The position numbers and the translations under genes were made by a program. From Corticium candelabrum (lineage: Eukaryota; Porifera; Homoscleromorpha; Homosclerophorida; Plakinidae), in NCBI RefSeq assembly GCF_963422355.1, contig NC_085092.1, positions 5,175,354 through 5,239,353 on the forward strand: a stretch of 64,000 bases of DNA. Direction: 5' to 3'. This document shows positions 35,931 to 48,068 of this stretch, piece by piece. Position 1 is the stretch's first letter. Each line of letters starts with the position of its first letter. The notes under the pieces are model-generated. The model searched no databases. It was not told the origin of the DNA and saw nothing but the letters and a program-made list of their open reading frames with translations.

Positions 35931-37235
35931 CGCTAGATATTGACTGAAGAAATCGCGCAAAGTACACAGTTGAAAGAAATTTGAAGTAAGCAAGTCACTT
36001 ACGACAGTAAATTGTTTATTAATTGTACAAAGTTGTTTCGAACAAAACTGATTTGCTGTCCATCGAGTGCATTCAGCAGTATGTAGCTAATCTACCCTTG
36101 CACCTGGCCGATGCCATCTCGCTAGCCGTGGCCGATATGTTTTGTGACTGAAATTGCATTGAAATATTTCGCTTGCCGACTGTCGCTCCATAGCTATATA
36201 GAGGACGTCTTAATCTAGTTGAGTAAAATATTGATCAAAGTTAGATCGGCTCATGGTACTTCACACATTACTTATCTAGAGAGTGATCAGTTTTGAGGCA
36301 GCTTTCGACAGTTGTGAGCTGTATACGTGAGTATCGAGTTGTGTTGATCGCGGTTATCTAGAATGAGATTTCATTGCGATCGATGTGTGAAGTAATAGAC
36401 ACACCTAGAGATGCAACAGTCGTGTTTTGCTTTTTGCCGCTTTGACTATGTAAATGCTGCCCGAATCAATGCGTCTGCAAGTTACTACGGTATCTAGCAG
36501 CAGCTCTCTTTCCTGATTCTTTACTAAATATAGCTAGTGTATTGAACGACGTATTCTAGATGTTGCTTTAAAATTTCACTCTGCAGCTGTATAGTACGTG
36601 CTCGCTCGCACAGGTGGGAATGCAATGAGCACCCATTATTATTTTCGTTTGAGGTTTACTTGTTGTAATTGTAGCTGCTGGTGCCTACTATTGCAATGGA
36701 CACATACCCAAACTTTCCGCAATCTTCGTTGATTGTCACTGTCCATGATATGATGTCTCTGTTGCAATGACATACCAGGTCAATTAGTTTTGTCAATCGT
36801 GTAAATATGTTTTTACAAACATGTCTGTTTGCCTGTCTGTCCAACCACCACCTGCCTGTCTGTCTGTTTGTTTGTCAACCCATCTGTCTGTCTGTCTGTC
36901 TACTCCTCTGTATGTATGTTTGTCTGTCCAGTTATTTACTGTTGCTGTTGCTGCACTGCCACATGCAGTTGCTCTCCATGTCAATATCGTCTGCTTATCT
37001 TTCATCATAAGAAGACATGCATGACTCATGCACACATAATAACCAATCTGCACGACAAATTCTAAAACATACAAATAAATGAGATCAACTTGTCTATAAA
37101 AACAATAAAAATCAGTTACGAGTGGCTGCAAACAAGCCACAGTGTTTGCACTAATCTATAAAATTTCCTATTCTATAACAACAAATACATTGTCAACCTA
37201 ACATTTTCCAACACTAATTGATATCAATAACCAGG
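35931..37235. other. Gene-free stretch
   Basis: No coding exon recognised. A short TGTC/TGTT-rich tract lies at 36820-36940. Confidence 0.55.
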
Positions 37236-37675
37236 CTAAGACTCGTGCTTGTCGGTCAAACAATCAAGTATCTCCCTAATCATCTCCACTATCGGTTTGA
37301 ATTGTTGTTGCTGCTGACAGCCGACAGCCGACTGAACCATACTGTGCAGGTCGATCTGTAGACAGTAGAGACAAGTCATCAACAGATTCTGAACTTCCAA
37401 CCATTTCCTACCCTACAAATGCAAACGCTCAACTAACAATATGCTAGCCCTACTTTTTTCACAGCTCTCCACCTCACACACAAAGACCAAAGAGATACAA
37501 TATCATCACTCTTCCCTCGTCTTGTGCACATGAGAGGCTGTGAAGAAAGATGAAGAAGTCACTAGACGAACGTGCTACAAAATTCTTGGCACAAACAAGC
37601 AATTTACCCCACCCACCTTGCATTGCGTTGCCGCATTCGTCCGACCTCACGGTTGACTTCACTAACTGAAAGTAT
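37236..37675 (-). CDS. Two terminal exons of an unrecognised gene
   Basis: Minus-strand exons 37675-37617 (ILSVSEVNREVGRMRQRNA) and 37407-37236 (KWLEVQNLLMTCLYC...EILDCLTDKHES, TAG). The phase fits exactly across the intron (AAG/GTGGGT donor, GGGTAG/GAAATG acceptor). The joined piece is 77 residues, helical and rich in Gln in the middle. I do not recognise the family. Upstream exons are not visible; the hAT transposon starts 125 bp upstream, perhaps within an intron. Confidence 0.5.
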
Positions 37676-37799
37676 CTTTGCAAATTGTACTCCGTCAACC
37701 CACGGACGTTTCATAATCAACTTCAGTAAAGTTCTCCTCTCTTTCCCAAGATCATCAGTGTTATTAATATTTCCCACTCACCAGATGATATTATCTCTC

Positions 37800-40600
37800 C
37801 AGTGGCGTACGCAGGCATGTTTCCAGGTTGCCCGGAAACCCCCCTAGAGGTGGGCGTTACCGCTAACGGTACACAGATGTCTGGGAATTCGAGGCTATGT
37901 TGTAGCACGTGTCTAACGCGCTGTCTTCTCACTGCTACACGTGCCAGTCAGGAATGAAGCGTCAGTTGACATTGTCGCAGTTTGTAACAGGGCCTACAGC
38001 TGCTGAAGATGGACCCCTCGGAGCGGAGGCTCGAATTGACAGTCAGCCGAAGCGGACAAAGCTCACTCGAGGAGAAGTCGCTGTGCCGACCGGCTGGTGC
38101 GTGAATGATTTGGGACTGGAACCTGACTCAGGTCGAAAGGATCTTGGACGCTATAGTGACGAAACCATACGCTACATGAACAACGACGGCAAGTACAAGC
38201 TGATTGAGCAGGCGTTTAGACCAGGCTTCAATTACAAATTCCCGGTTCAAGTAGAGTACGGCAAGAAAAGATCGTTTCAGTATTGTTGGTTGCAGTCTTA
38301 TTCATGGCTGACCTACTCTGAAGCCAGGAATGGGGGATTTTGTATCCCTTGTGTTTTCTTTGCAAAGGGCGATCGCAGCAACCTAGGTCAACTTGTCAAC
38401 AGCCCTATGACTTGTTTTACTCGAGCCAAAAAGACTATGAAAGAGCACAAAGTTCAAGAATGCCATGTAGTGGCAACAGAAGACCTTTACACATTCAAGA
38501 GACAAATGCAGAAGGGAGAATTATCTGTAGAACAGATGATTGAGTCAAAAGCATCAGCAAATGTCAAGAGAAATCGATCCATTCTGAAGTCCATTCTAAA
38601 GACTCTCGTTTTCTGTGGGAAGCAAAACATTGCTCTTAGGGGTCACAGGGATCATGGGTCTATGGACTTGCAAGGAGAAAGCCAAGGGAATTTTAGAGCT
38701 TTATTACAGTTTCGTGTTGATGCTGGAGATACTATTTTGGAGGAGCATTTTAGAACAGCAGGGAAGAACGCTCAATACGTATCTCCTAGAATTCAGAATG
38801 ATTTACTTACGTGCATTGGACAGTGGATCCGAGACAAAATCTTAGAGGAAGTCCGTGAAGCCAAATACTTTGCTGTTTGTGCTGATAAAGCTGCTGACTC
38901 GAGCAACAGGGAGCAAATGCGCCTTATTGTTCGATTTGTGGACAAGCGAGGGGAAATTCGAGAACAGTTTCTGGAGTTTATACTGTGTGACGAAGGAGTC
39001 TCGGGATTAGCCATTGCAAACAAGATCACATCAGCTATGCAATGTGAAACATATGGTCTGGACCTGAAGTTCCTTTGAGGCCAAGCTTATGATGGAGCAG
39101 GAAACATGGCTGGCAAATGCCAAGGTGCTGCTGCTCGAATCCAGGCCAACTATCCTAAGGCTTTGTATTTTCACTGTGCTGCACATATTCTAAACCTTTG
39201 TGTTGTTGGAGCTTGCAAGGTCCAATCTGTGCAAAACATGATGGGGTTTTTAAAGGAAATCAGTCTCTTCTTCTCTAATTCGCCCAAAAGACAACAAGAG
39301 CTGGAAAGTCAAATAATGGAAGTGACCGACTCTGAAACAAACAAGAGGAAACTTGTTGATTTGTGCAGGACACGATGGATTGCCAGAATAGAAGCTTTTG
39401 AAGTCTTTGAATCTCTTTTGTCATCAGTTGTCAATAGCCTGGAAGTAATAAGTGAAGGAGCCAGAGCAGGTTGGAATGTAGAGTCAGCTACAATGGCAAG
39501 AGGATTATTTCACAGCATCATGAAATTTGAATTTTTAATTACGTTTGTGGTGGTAAAGAAGGCTCCATGTTATATCAAAGGATTGACACACTTACTTCAG
39601 AAGAAAACTCTCGATATCTGTACAGCCTACGGTGAGGTTGACAATGTAAAGCTTTCTCTTGCACAAGTTAGACAGACCATTGATATTGTACATAAAGAGT
39701 GGTATCAGGCAGCTGTGACAATTGGGGACAAAATTCACGCACCAGAACCATCTATTTCACGATGTTGTGGCAGGCAAAGCAACAGAAGCAACGTGCCTGG
39801 GGATTCTCCTGAAGTGTATTACCGCAGGCTAGTTACAGTGCCATTTATTGATGAGCTTTTGAATCATCTAGACAACCGATTTGCTATCAGTCACATTAAA
39901 GCTGTATGCACAATGAAGAGCCTAATGCCAGCTTCCTTCATGACATCTGTCGGTGATTTGGGTTCAAGTATGGGGGAATTGGATGTGAAAACTATGGGAC
40001 TTGACGACTTTGAATTCTACCTTGACGATTTACCATCTGCTGATGGGCTGCCTCAGGAGATGCACAACTGGGTCAACAAATGGCGCAGATTCAAAGGAGC
40101 GTTTCCTCACACGCCTGCAGATTGCTTGTCATATGCTGACGAAACTATGTACCCAAACATCAACTGTGTGCTGCGCATATTTTGCACACTGCCAGTCACG
40201 ACAGCAGAGTGTGAAAGATCCGTGTCTGTCTTAAGGCGACTAAAGACATACCTCAGGTCCTCAATGGGCCAAGAAAGACTAAGCAGTTTGGCTCTACTAC
40301 ACATCAATCAGTCGATGACAATCGATTTTGATGCAGTTATTAACAGTTTTTCCAGGAAACATCCGCGAAGAATGATTTTGAAAGACATTTTGTCAACTTG
40401 TATAGATACATAAGACATCGTGATATTACAAGGATGAGAGTAAATATCAAATATCAATTAAACCATTAATATCAATATTAATCTAGATATTGATATAAAA
40501 ACAGTTATTAAGATCAATAATATTGATATTAATATAAACAGATCAATATTATTGATATTAATATGGAAACCCCCCCAGAGAAATTCTGGGTACGCGCCTG
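37800..40600 (+). mobile_element. hAT DNA transposon, nearly intact
   Basis: The left end CAGTGGCGTACGCAGGCATG and the right end (reverse complement CAGGCGCGTACCCAGAATTT) are imperfect inverted repeats; each leads inward to GGAAACCCCCC or its complement. The transposase fills most of the interior. 40440-40564 is an AT-rich region of repeated ATATTGATATTAAT, subterminal to the right end. No clear 8-bp target duplication is visible (TATCTCTC left, ATGTCACA right). Confidence 0.8.
37954..40413 (+). pseudogene. hAT transposase with one in-frame TGA
   Basis: A single frame of 820 codons with one stop (TGA at 39076-39078). The start MKRQLTLSQFV suits the family better than the upstream in-frame Met at 37909. 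The order is: a TTF/ZMYM-type N-terminal zinc-binding region (YCWLQSYSWLTYSEARNGGFCIPCVFF), then the catalytic core with first Asp in FAVCADKAADSSN and second Asp in GQAYDGAGNM, then CRTRWIAR, and the C-terminal dimerisation region (LPVTTAECERSVSVLRRLKTYLRSSM). The TGA directly precedes GQAYDGA, where relatives have Arg, so CGA to TGA is likely. Apart from that I see no damage, which suggests recent activity. Confidence 0.85.
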
Positions 40601-41023
40601 ATGTCACACAAAGTTGACTCTGCCTTGTCGGCGCGCGCGCGTACCGCACCTCCCGGACAAGGGGATGTCCGCGAGCATGCGTGCAATTTCCCGCCACGCT
40701 TGCGCAGTCCTCATCCGCATAGTTCCGCTGGCGCCACGAACAGATTAGCGGGTACGAATAACAGGCTAGTTGTGTTGGTAGCGTTGGTATGCGTAGGCTA
40801 TATAGGACAGAAAAGCGCGGGAATCTGGATCTGGACTCGCAAGAGCTAGAATCTAGGTGAGCCGCAGCCCGTTGCTGGTGACGCGTAGGAGGCCAAACAT
40901 TTGGCGGGATTCAAGTGCGTGGAAGTACTAGCCCGACTACGAATCAATACACTTTCGTCACTCGGCAGCACAGAGGCATGACGCGGTATGGTCGTAATAA
41001 CAATGGCGGGAGCGGTCGATCGT

Positions 41024-41710
41024 ACAGAGTTACCATCTACGACACGTGAGGCATTGCGTGGCAGCAACAGCACTCGAGTGTAGCCAAAGTCTGTATGCGT
41101 ACTAACGTTGCGAGGGGCCGCAGCCCGGGAATCACATCGCTGAGTGTCTTGTCTAGCCTTGTCATGGAGAATGGCGCGAAGGGAAGGCGTGACCGCCGCA
41201 GCCGCCAATCCAGTACAGGCTGCCCCTGGGTGGCACGACCTGACAGCGGTTGGGCCGCAGCCTTGCTCTAATTAGCTACAGTAATTGGGCCGTAGCCTTG
41301 CCCTAATTGGTTAACAGTGGTTGGACCGCAGCCCAGAGACCATCTATGACACGCAAGGCCACTTGGCAGCAGCAGTTTTAAGTGTAGCCAAGTCGGTACG
41401 CGGTAATTAATAACGTTGGTTGGGCAGCAGCCCGGGAAACGTACATCACATGGGTGAATGGCCTGTCGTGGAGAATGGCGCAACAAGGAAGACGTGGCCG
41501 CCGCCGCCGCCGCCGCCGCCAATCGAGTACTGTACAGACAGCGGAGACACAGCCCCTTGCCATAGGTGGCACGATGCTCTAGCAGTGGCCATAGTGGAGC
41601 AGCAGCCTAGAAACGTATAGCACTATGCAGAGTTATCATCTATGACACGCAAGGCATTGCTTGGCAGCACCAGCACTCGATTGTAGCCAAATCGGTACTA
41701 CGCTTGGCGC
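41024..41710. repeat. Tandem repeat of about 300 bp, 2.3 copies
   Basis: The CAGAG(TT)ACCATCTA(C/T)GACACG block recurs at about 41024, 41334 and 41627. It is followed each time by GGCAGCA, then TGTAGCCAAA/GTC. The sub-motif TTGGGCCGCAGCC or close variants occurs at least five times. A (CCG)n run lies at 41498-41519. Probably the internal repeat of the following YR element or a young satellite. Confidence 0.75.
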
Positions 41711-41789
41711 CAAAACATTTTGATTGTTGCCGACGCGCTATTATGGATATATACAAACACCATCAATTTTAGTAGTATAGAAGATAGAT

Positions 41790-43720
41790 GTACAAGAATG
41801 GTGTAACGTCCGGCCTTCACTACTTAGACGACTTCCTTTTCTGAAAAGCGCCTGGGTCAGACGAATGCGCAGGAAACTTAGCAAAGGCGCTAGAGATATC
41901 TAGCGAGCTGGGCGTTTCAGTGGCTCGCCACAAGCTTGAGGGACCAAAGACCTCGATAACGTTTTTGGGTATTGTGATCGATACCGACAGGGGTCAGCTT
42001 CGCCTCTCTTCGGAATAACTAGACCGCTTACGAAGTCTTTGGCAGTACAGTATGGGCGGATCACCGTTGCTGCACATCCCTTATTGAATCTCTGAATTAC
42101 GCGGCTGCTGTTGTGAGTCCTGGACGTGTGTTTCTTCGCCGCCTCATTGATCTGTCCAAGATATCAAAGATGCGCCAATATTTTGTTTGCCTCAACAACG
42201 AGACACGCTCGGACATTCAGTGATGGAGAACTTTCATTGGTCGATGGAATGGCGTCGGGTTGCTGTCAGCACTTGCAATTGGTTGCGAGAAATCGTCTAT
42301 TCGCTCGAGGTCGGACGCTTCCGGCCAGTGGAGATACGGTGCTGTGTGGCAACGAGACTGGTTGCAACTTAGTGGTCATCAGAGATTACGGAATTGTCAA
42401 TTGTCGCAAAAGAGGCAACACCAGTCGTGCTGGCGGCGTTTTGTTGGGGTCATCGTTGGAAGGGAAAGCACGTGCTAACAACACGGTCGTCTCTGCACTG
42501 CGGTCGGGGTCTTGCCTCGATACACAGGTAATGCGCCTGCTGAGGCTACTGCACTTCGTGGCGGCAGAAAGGCGGTTTTCATATACATCGCAGCACATTC
42601 CGGGATCAGAAATGTAATGGCGTACGCCATTTCTACGAACTTAGTGCCGCGTCTCTTCTCTCTGCAGCCTCATCTGGCATCGAATTTAGAGTCAATACCG
42701 CCAGAACTGAAGAATATGCTGCAGGACGATCACCTCGACTTGACATCAGAGACTCGAAGACTTCGGTTTCTCGCCTGTTTTCGCAGGTATAGCGAAAAGT
42801 ACTGCAAGAACCTCCCAAAGTGGTCAAATCCGTTTCTAGACTTTTGTCGTCGGTCTGGCCTTTCAGCTAATGTGTTGTCTGAGGAAACTTTCTCGCTTTG
42901 TGGCATCGATGCATGAAGACCATCTAGCTCATGGCGCCATTAAATGTTATCTCTCGGCAGTACGTCACTTCAGATTTTCGAAGGTCGCGGAGATTGGTTG
43001 GCCTCTCGGTTGCCTCGTTTGGAGTACGTCTTTCGCGAAGTAAAGCGTCTCCCAGGGATCTCGTCAGCAGCGGCCTCGTCTTCCCATAACACCGGACATT
43101 CTCGTAAACTACATCTCTATTGGTCACCGCGTGCAGACCAATTTGACGTCGTAATGCTGTGAGCGGCCTACTGCCTAGGCTTCTTTGGGTTCCTCAGAGC
43201 CGGGGAGTTTACGGTAGACTCACTTGGAGACTTTGATCCCGCATCACATCTGACGCCGTCCGACATATCCATCGACTCCAGGCAAGGTCCACGCGTGGTC
43301 AGTGTGCGTATCAAACAGTCTAAGACTGATCCTTTTTGCCGTGAAAGTACGATTCACCTCGAACGGACAGGCAATGCGCTTTGCCTCGTGGCAGCCGTCC
43401 TAGCGTATGTCGCTCGCAGGGGCGCCCAACCTGGACCGCTGTTCGGGTTCTGCGACGGTTCTCACTCTCACGTCGTCGACTAGTGGAGGAGTTACGGTAA
43501 GCTTACTCTGCAACGGGATTTGACTGCAAACTCTACTCGGGTCATAATTTTAGAATCGGGCAGCAACTACAGCCGCCGCCAGGGGAGTGAAAGACTCTAT
43601 TATCCGTGCACTTGGTCGCTGGCGCAGCGACGCCTACCACCCGTACATAAGGCTGGACGCCAACGCTTTAGTAGAAGTAACTCGTACGCTAGCAGTTTGA
43701 GCAAAGTTACTTGAATACTT
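41790..43720 (+). pseudogene. Second tyrosine-recombinase (DIRS-like) retroelement, degraded
   Basis: It opens at RT motif C (HYLDDFLF near 41828), then TFLGIVIDT (41960s), RNase H debris, and a recombinase. The recombinase has LRAGEF with the Arg at about 43200, IKQSKTDPF at about 43310, GHNFRIG (H-x-x-R) at about 43540, and GRWRSDAYHPY with the Tyr at about 43640, the last two in different frames. Many stops and shifts separate them. The gag and most of RT are missing. It differs clearly from the element at 27272-31458, so it is another family. Confidence 0.75.
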
Positions 43721-43917
43721 TTGTGTGGTTTTGTGATTTTTTCGGCGTATGCGCGGTTGCAAAGCCGCTACAATCATGGTGCGGCAAAAGCAACAAGATT
43801 CGTTGTAGTACTGGAGAATATTTGTGAAGTGGTGCTTGGGTCGACGGAGGTTGGCTCTTTTAGCACCTCCTTCTTCTTGGGACGGAGGTTGGTCTGGAGA
43901 GATCTGCCTCCTCAAGC

Positions 43918-44073
43918 ACCGAAGTGATGAATATACGAGGCTTCGGCCCGGCTCCGCCCACTCGTTGTCGCCTGTCTTCCTCTCAGGCAGTCTGGCATTA
44001 GGCAGATATGATACTCGTCTAGTGAAGGAAAGAAGTCAAATGATAGTCGTCCAGTCAAGGTAAGAAGTCAATG
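43918..44073 (+). repeat. Tail module of the second YR element
   Basis: Related to 17290-17455. It ends TCAAGGTAAGAAGTCAATGG at the exact edge of the Roc-COR flank copy, so it marks the element's end or a recombination point. Confidence 0.45.
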
Positions 44074-44076
44074 GAC

Positions 44077-44395
44077 CTAAACGATCAATAGCAAAGTGAT
44101 GACAACAGTTAATTACAATAGTAAATGCACAACAGCCATAACATACACACATGCATCAATTAGATTCCAATAGATAACTAAAAACCACCTAGTATCACTA
44201 AAATATGCAAAACATTGAAATAGTATGCCAGCATTCCATATATAGCTACCGTGAATTTCCAAAACAGCGCCCAGAGCGGCAATACAGAAAATGGGATTTT
44301 TATGGAAGAATATCCGCTCTCAATAAGCGTCCGAGTCGTTCGTAGAAAACTCTGGAAATTGGCAGTTTGACTTGATCGAGTACCACTGATAGGCA
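44077..44395 (-). pseudogene. Third, partial copy of the Roc-COR gene 5' flank
   Basis: Matches 10862-11200. It retains only the first coding bases of the large exon (CGATCAATAGC) and has lost the acceptor (6-10 bp deleted). Gene body absent: directly replaced by YR-element sequence. Confidence 0.8.
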
Positions 44396-44738
44396 AGTGC
44401 GAGGCGCATTCTAGAATTAAGTCTTCTGTCTTCCCACAATGAGACGGTCGCTCTGATCGATATCGTTACAAACATAACGTGATACGTAAAGCAAACATCA
44501 CGTGACTAGAATGAGGAAAAACGATTTGATGTGTCATTTTTTCTTACTGATAGACGAGAACCAGGAGAGCTACGACAAACACAACAAAACCTCAATATAG
44601 CATAACAAAGATAATTAAAATCTCTAAATAATACTCAGTTGATCATAAAGTAAATCATCATTCTTGATTCTCAGTGACCACAAACACAAAGCTTGTGAGC
44701 GTCGTTGTTTGTTTACCTGCCTGCATCAGGTGTGTCTG
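44396..44738. other. Gene-free stretch
   Basis: AT-rich; no gene or repeat recognised. Confidence 0.5.
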
Positions 44739-45137
<399 letters not shown>

Positions 45138-45674
45138 CCTCCTCCCTGTCTGTGTTTGTCATTGTCTAACTGCCTTTGTAGCCTTTGTCTCTTAGTCTCC
45201 ATATCTCATGCGATATTTATGTCTATTGTTTCCTCACTCTACATTGACTGCCAGTATATGCTTAACTGTAAGTCTCCACTTGTCTACCTATCTTCTCAAT
45301 GTCATATGTTGTCTTTCTTCAGCAGCTTGTTGAGACAATGATCTGAAAATAATAAAAAAACATTTGCAAATTGTTTCCAGCTGATAAATATATGAATCAA
45401 AAGATAGAAGAACACAAAGACAAACTGACAATAGACAAATAAAAGAACTAAGCAAGTAAAGAGAGTTATAGACTTGTAGCCACTAATCCTTCCACATATC
45501 TACAAATATTACAAATACTTGTCACTATATATCTCTTCTCTACTGCTACGGTAGAATAAAACTAATCTGAACATAGAGAGACCAGTGCGGCCCTGCATAT
45601 CTAAGCCACGATAGCAAATTTAAGGTGGTTAGTAAATTTAAGGTTGTTCGCAAAAAGACAGTGGTACGGATGGC

Positions 45675-45819
45675 TATACGAGACTGCATGTGTCTGCCTG
45701 TCCGTTTGTCTGCCTGTCCGTTTGTCTGCCTGCCTGCCTGCCAGTCAAACTGATTTGTCAGTGTGTCTGCCTGTCTGTCTGTTTGTCTGTCTGTCTGTCC
45801 GTCCATCTGTCTGTCAAAG

Positions 45820-45851
<32 letters not shown>

Positions 45852-45904
45852 GGTCGGTCTTTCTGTCTGTCTGTTGGTCGGTGTGTCTGTCTGTCTGTCT
45901 GTCG

Positions 45905-45998
<94 letters not shown>

Positions 45999-45999
45999 T
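45675..45999. repeat. (TGTC)n microsatellite
   Basis: A TGTC tetranucleotide array, degenerate on the left and nearly pure from 45885 to 45999. Confidence 0.97.
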
Positions 46000-46730
46000 G
46001 TCAAATACAAGACCAAGAAAACACAACGTATACACACCATGCTGACTTGAGATGACCAAATATCCATTCTTGATAAATTAGAATCAATTTAATTGCCGTA
46101 CCATACATGTCAACAACACAGTATTGGACAAAGCACAATTTCCAAAGCCGATAGTTTTGATAATCTAAACAATTTCAGTAATACGAACACTAATCTGCTC
46201 AGTTTGCTCCATATCTATAAGCATTAGCAACTCTACAGTACACACGTGCATATCAACCTATAGCAACTGCGCTCAACCCATTAGGCCAGACAAACTTGAT
46301 TCACAGTTTATCGTCACCACACGCATCATATTATGGCAAAACGAAATAAGATCCATAGACGGTGTAATAATGAATAATAAAACAGATGGACCTATCTGTA
46401 TTTACTGTGGGAGCTCAACTGAACTGACGCTGCACTATGGGAGCTCTGAAATATTTTATTCTCATAATTGTGCTTCTTTTGACAGAATCAACAAGCGCCT
46501 GTTGAAACATTCAAAATATAATAAAACGGATTTTATCAATACTAGTACGTGCCAAACTTGATAGCGAACCATTCAGAGCTCTCGTGCCAGTCGATGGTAA
46601 TATGTTTAGATAGTTTACTGTAACTGCAAACATATTAATATTAATAATGTATAATGACCGCCCGCCCGCTCGCATGTCATCGTGAAAAAGGCTAAACAAT
46701 AAACTGTGATTACAAAAATCGACAATAAAT
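46000..46730. other. Gene-free stretch
   Basis: A 63-codon open frame at 46370-46561 contains CIYCG but matches no family I know; nothing else seen. Confidence 0.45.
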
Positions 46731-46856
46731 ATCAAAATAAATATCAAAATAAATATCAAAATAAATATTAAAATAAATATTAAAATAAATATCAAAATAA
46801 ATATCAAAATAAATATCAAAATAAATATCAAAATAAATATCAAAATAAATATCAAA
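46731..46856. repeat. 12-bp minisatellite
   Basis: About ten copies of the unit AAATAAATATCA, with T for C in two units. Confidence 0.95.
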
Positions 46857-47040
46857 GATAACAAAATACAAACTTGTCTCATTGTTTGCTTCCTAAACTA
46901 TCATGTATTGTCATTCTTCTCTGCACCTTACCTCTCCTGGGTTCATCACTGTCATGTCTTGTATTAATAGTCCATCTCCAATCTCCTACCATCTTTTAGT
47001 GTACTACACTGTCACGTGCTAACTAAACTACAACATGAGA

Positions 47041-47180
47041 CTAAATGACAAACGTAGTGATGGAGCAACCATAATTAGCATCTGACCATTCCTGAACTTT
47101 TAATGCAGTTGGCCCAACTCCAAGCACTGAGTCGTACTCAAACGTAGCATTAGGAGGAATTTCATAACTACGCCACGACC
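47041..47180 (-). CDS. Possible terminal exon of an unrecognised gene
   Basis: After the acceptor TTTTCACTAG the minus strand reads SWRSYEIPPNATFEYDSVLG and ends EWSDANYGCSITTFVI, TAG, 46 codons with protein-like composition. A good GT donor before it cannot be assigned. Family unknown. The only support is the acceptor, the open frame and plausible composition. Confidence 0.35.
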
Positions 47181-47374
47181 CTAGTGAAAAAATTTTCTAA
47201 AATAACAAAAATTTAATTTTTAGTTGCTTTTATAAGCATATAATACATTTATTGTTGCTGACAACATCAACTAGTCATACAAAAAGTATGACAGACACAA
47301 TTATTGTACAATACATGTAAGTGCAGTTACAAAATTAATGTGTGTGCATGTGTGTCTGCATCCATCTGTACATG

Positions 47375-47484
<110 letters not shown>

Positions 47485-47895
47485 CAGTGTGTGTACACAC
47501 GTATGCGAGTGTCATCAAACTAATACAAACAATCATCTAATCTCATGCAAAAAGTACATCTCCCTTGACTACATTTGACTATCTTCTCTCACAAGCAGGT
47601 CTGTACAAGCAATTAAACATCGACAGCTTTTATATTATTAGTTGATATTAAAAAACAAGCAAGAAGACATTAACAAGAGGAAAACAGTTCACTCTAATGC
47701 TGCTCATTTAATTAATAACAAACTGGTTGTTATCAATGATTTTGTCAGAGAAATGAGGAATACCTATGCTAGTTTGAAATTACAGACACATACATATATA
47801 CAAACACACTGAAAAGACAGACAGATAATTAGATATCAAAACAACCAGACATGTACATTAGGAAGACAAAACGCATACAAACGTTCATGTACTAA

Positions 47896-48028
47896 TGTAA
47901 GATCGATAATCTTTGCAAGTGACCGCAAGTGTGGCGATGTATCGAATGACTGTATTAATAATGTACTGTGCGTTATATAGAGATATGTATGTCTAATGCG
48001 CGTTAACTATAAAACATGTCACATTACA
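47896..48028 (-). repeat. Ty3-B 3' LTR (133 bp)
   Basis: Begins and ends with TGTAA / TTACA inverted repeats. On the minus strand it is directly preceded by a purine-rich GGGGAAGGTAG, the expected polypurine tract. Confidence 0.8.
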
Positions 48029-48068
48029 TCGCTACCTTCCCCATTAGAATCCACTTAATTAAAAGTTA

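Noticed and set aside
37800..40600. 8-bp target duplication for the hAT element
   Set aside because: TATCTCTC on the left and ATGTCACA on the right do not match; none reported.
46370..46561. A 63-codon frame with a CIYCG motif
   Set aside because: Only one Cys pair, no known domain, no splice or promoter support.
46511..46882. A 123-codon hydrophobic frame that could look like a membrane protein
   Set aside because: It is the 12-bp AAATAAATATCA minisatellite read on the minus strand.
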